Below are positions 14,160-14,208 of a stretch of DNA of 14,208 bases, piece by piece (within the stretch, counting starts at the first letter, position 1; each line of letters starts with the position of its first letter). The position numbers were made by a program, and so were the translations under genes. Under the pieces are notes generated by a model. That model was not told the DNA's origin and ran no database searches. It saw only the letters and a list, made by a program, of their open reading frames with translations. Source of the stretch: JBFGCA01 sp041567315 (GTDB lineage: Bacteria; Acidobacteriota; Thermoanaerobaculia; Multivoradales; JAHEKO01); assembly GCA_041567315.1 (NCBI GenBank), contig JBFGCA010000122.1, forward strand, positions 1 to 14,208, written 5' to 3'.

Positions 14160-14176
14160 GACCGATCCACTACCCC
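14160..14176. repeat. Right arm of a 17-bp perfect inverted repeat
   Basis: GACCGATCCACTACCCC pairs exactly with 13945-13961. The last 32 bases of the window after it show no supported feature. Confidence 0.95.
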
Positions 14177-14208
14177 GGAGGCCCTGCAACCACCTCGATG
14201 AGTCCGCC

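Larger units (their letters stand above)
13945..14176 (+). ncRNA. Candidate structured RNA (or MITE-like foldback element), 232 nt
   Basis: P1 is a perfect 17-bp stem (13945-13961 with 14160-14176). Inside it is a symmetric 16 by 16 base open bubble. P2 (13978-14007 with 14114-14143) covers 30 positions: 24 Watson-Crick pairs, five G-U pairs and one A-A mismatch. All five wobbles are G-U when read as plus-strand RNA; the opposite strand would have C-A mismatches instead. P2 opens into a branched end holding hairpin P3 (14008-14032, core CGCAAGCGCTTGCG) and P4, a perfect 11-bp stem (14073-14083 with 14101-14111). The G-U bias points to RNA structure kept by selection on the plus strand. A closing stem, a bubble and a long upper stem recall 6S RNA, but no sequence match is claimed. 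A small transposon remnant with terminal repeats is the alternative. No promoter or terminator was identified. Confidence 0.45.

Noticed and set aside
1..14208. CRISPR array, complete insertion sequence, rRNA or intact tRNA
   Set aside because: No regularly spaced direct repeats, transposase motifs, rRNA stretches or complete cloverleaf were seen on either strand.

Overview
The window is very GC-rich, chromosome-like bacterial DNA from a Gram-negative organism, shown by an outer-membrane TonB-dependent receptor, secretion signals and a TolB-like propeller. GC-rich codon use, many PD40 and M28 proteins, VapBC modules and a helical-repeat regulator tail suggest Acidobacteriota, perhaps the Thermoanaerobaculia. 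That placement is inference; no rRNA or marker gene is present.

Left part (1-5425). The window opens inside the 3' end of a plus-strand gene for a helical-repeat (TPR-like) protein. Facing it is a minus-strand run read from 5425 down to 344: a giant secreted protein (1199 aa) joining a type-3 copper (tyrosinase-like) domain to a von Willebrand A domain and surface-type beta domains; a GNAT acetyltransferase; a YdeI/OmdA-type protein; an NfeD-like membrane protein; and a 40-codon leucine-rich small ORF with an excellent ribosome binding site. A tRNA-Thr-like 3'-half string overlaps the end of the NfeD gene.

Middle (5648-7989). A minus-strand toxin-antitoxin cluster comprises a ribbon-helix-helix antitoxin and a PIN toxin whose third active-site acid appears to be glycine, followed by a second VapB-like antitoxin with no toxin of its own. 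The cluster starts at an AT-rich island with repeated TCATA/TATGA motifs, which looks like an autoregulated, possibly leaderless promoter. Divergent from it is a lone endonuclease/exonuclease/phosphatase-fold gene.

Right part (8006-13624). A tight minus-strand operon, in transcription order: FecA-like TonB-dependent receptor, secreted PD40 beta-propeller, secreted M28 zinc peptidase with PA and PDZ domains. Together they look like a periplasmic/outer-membrane system that imports and degrades a peptide or peptide-linked ligand. The last 584 bases have no gene but hold a strong foldback structure (13945-14176). It has a perfect 17-bp closing stem, a symmetric 16x16 bubble and a 30-position second stem whose imperfections are five G-U pairs (plus-strand RNA) and one A-A. 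This points to a structured RNA, or otherwise a MITE-like element.

The best candidates for something undescribed are the tyrosinase-vWA fusion and the right-edge structured element.
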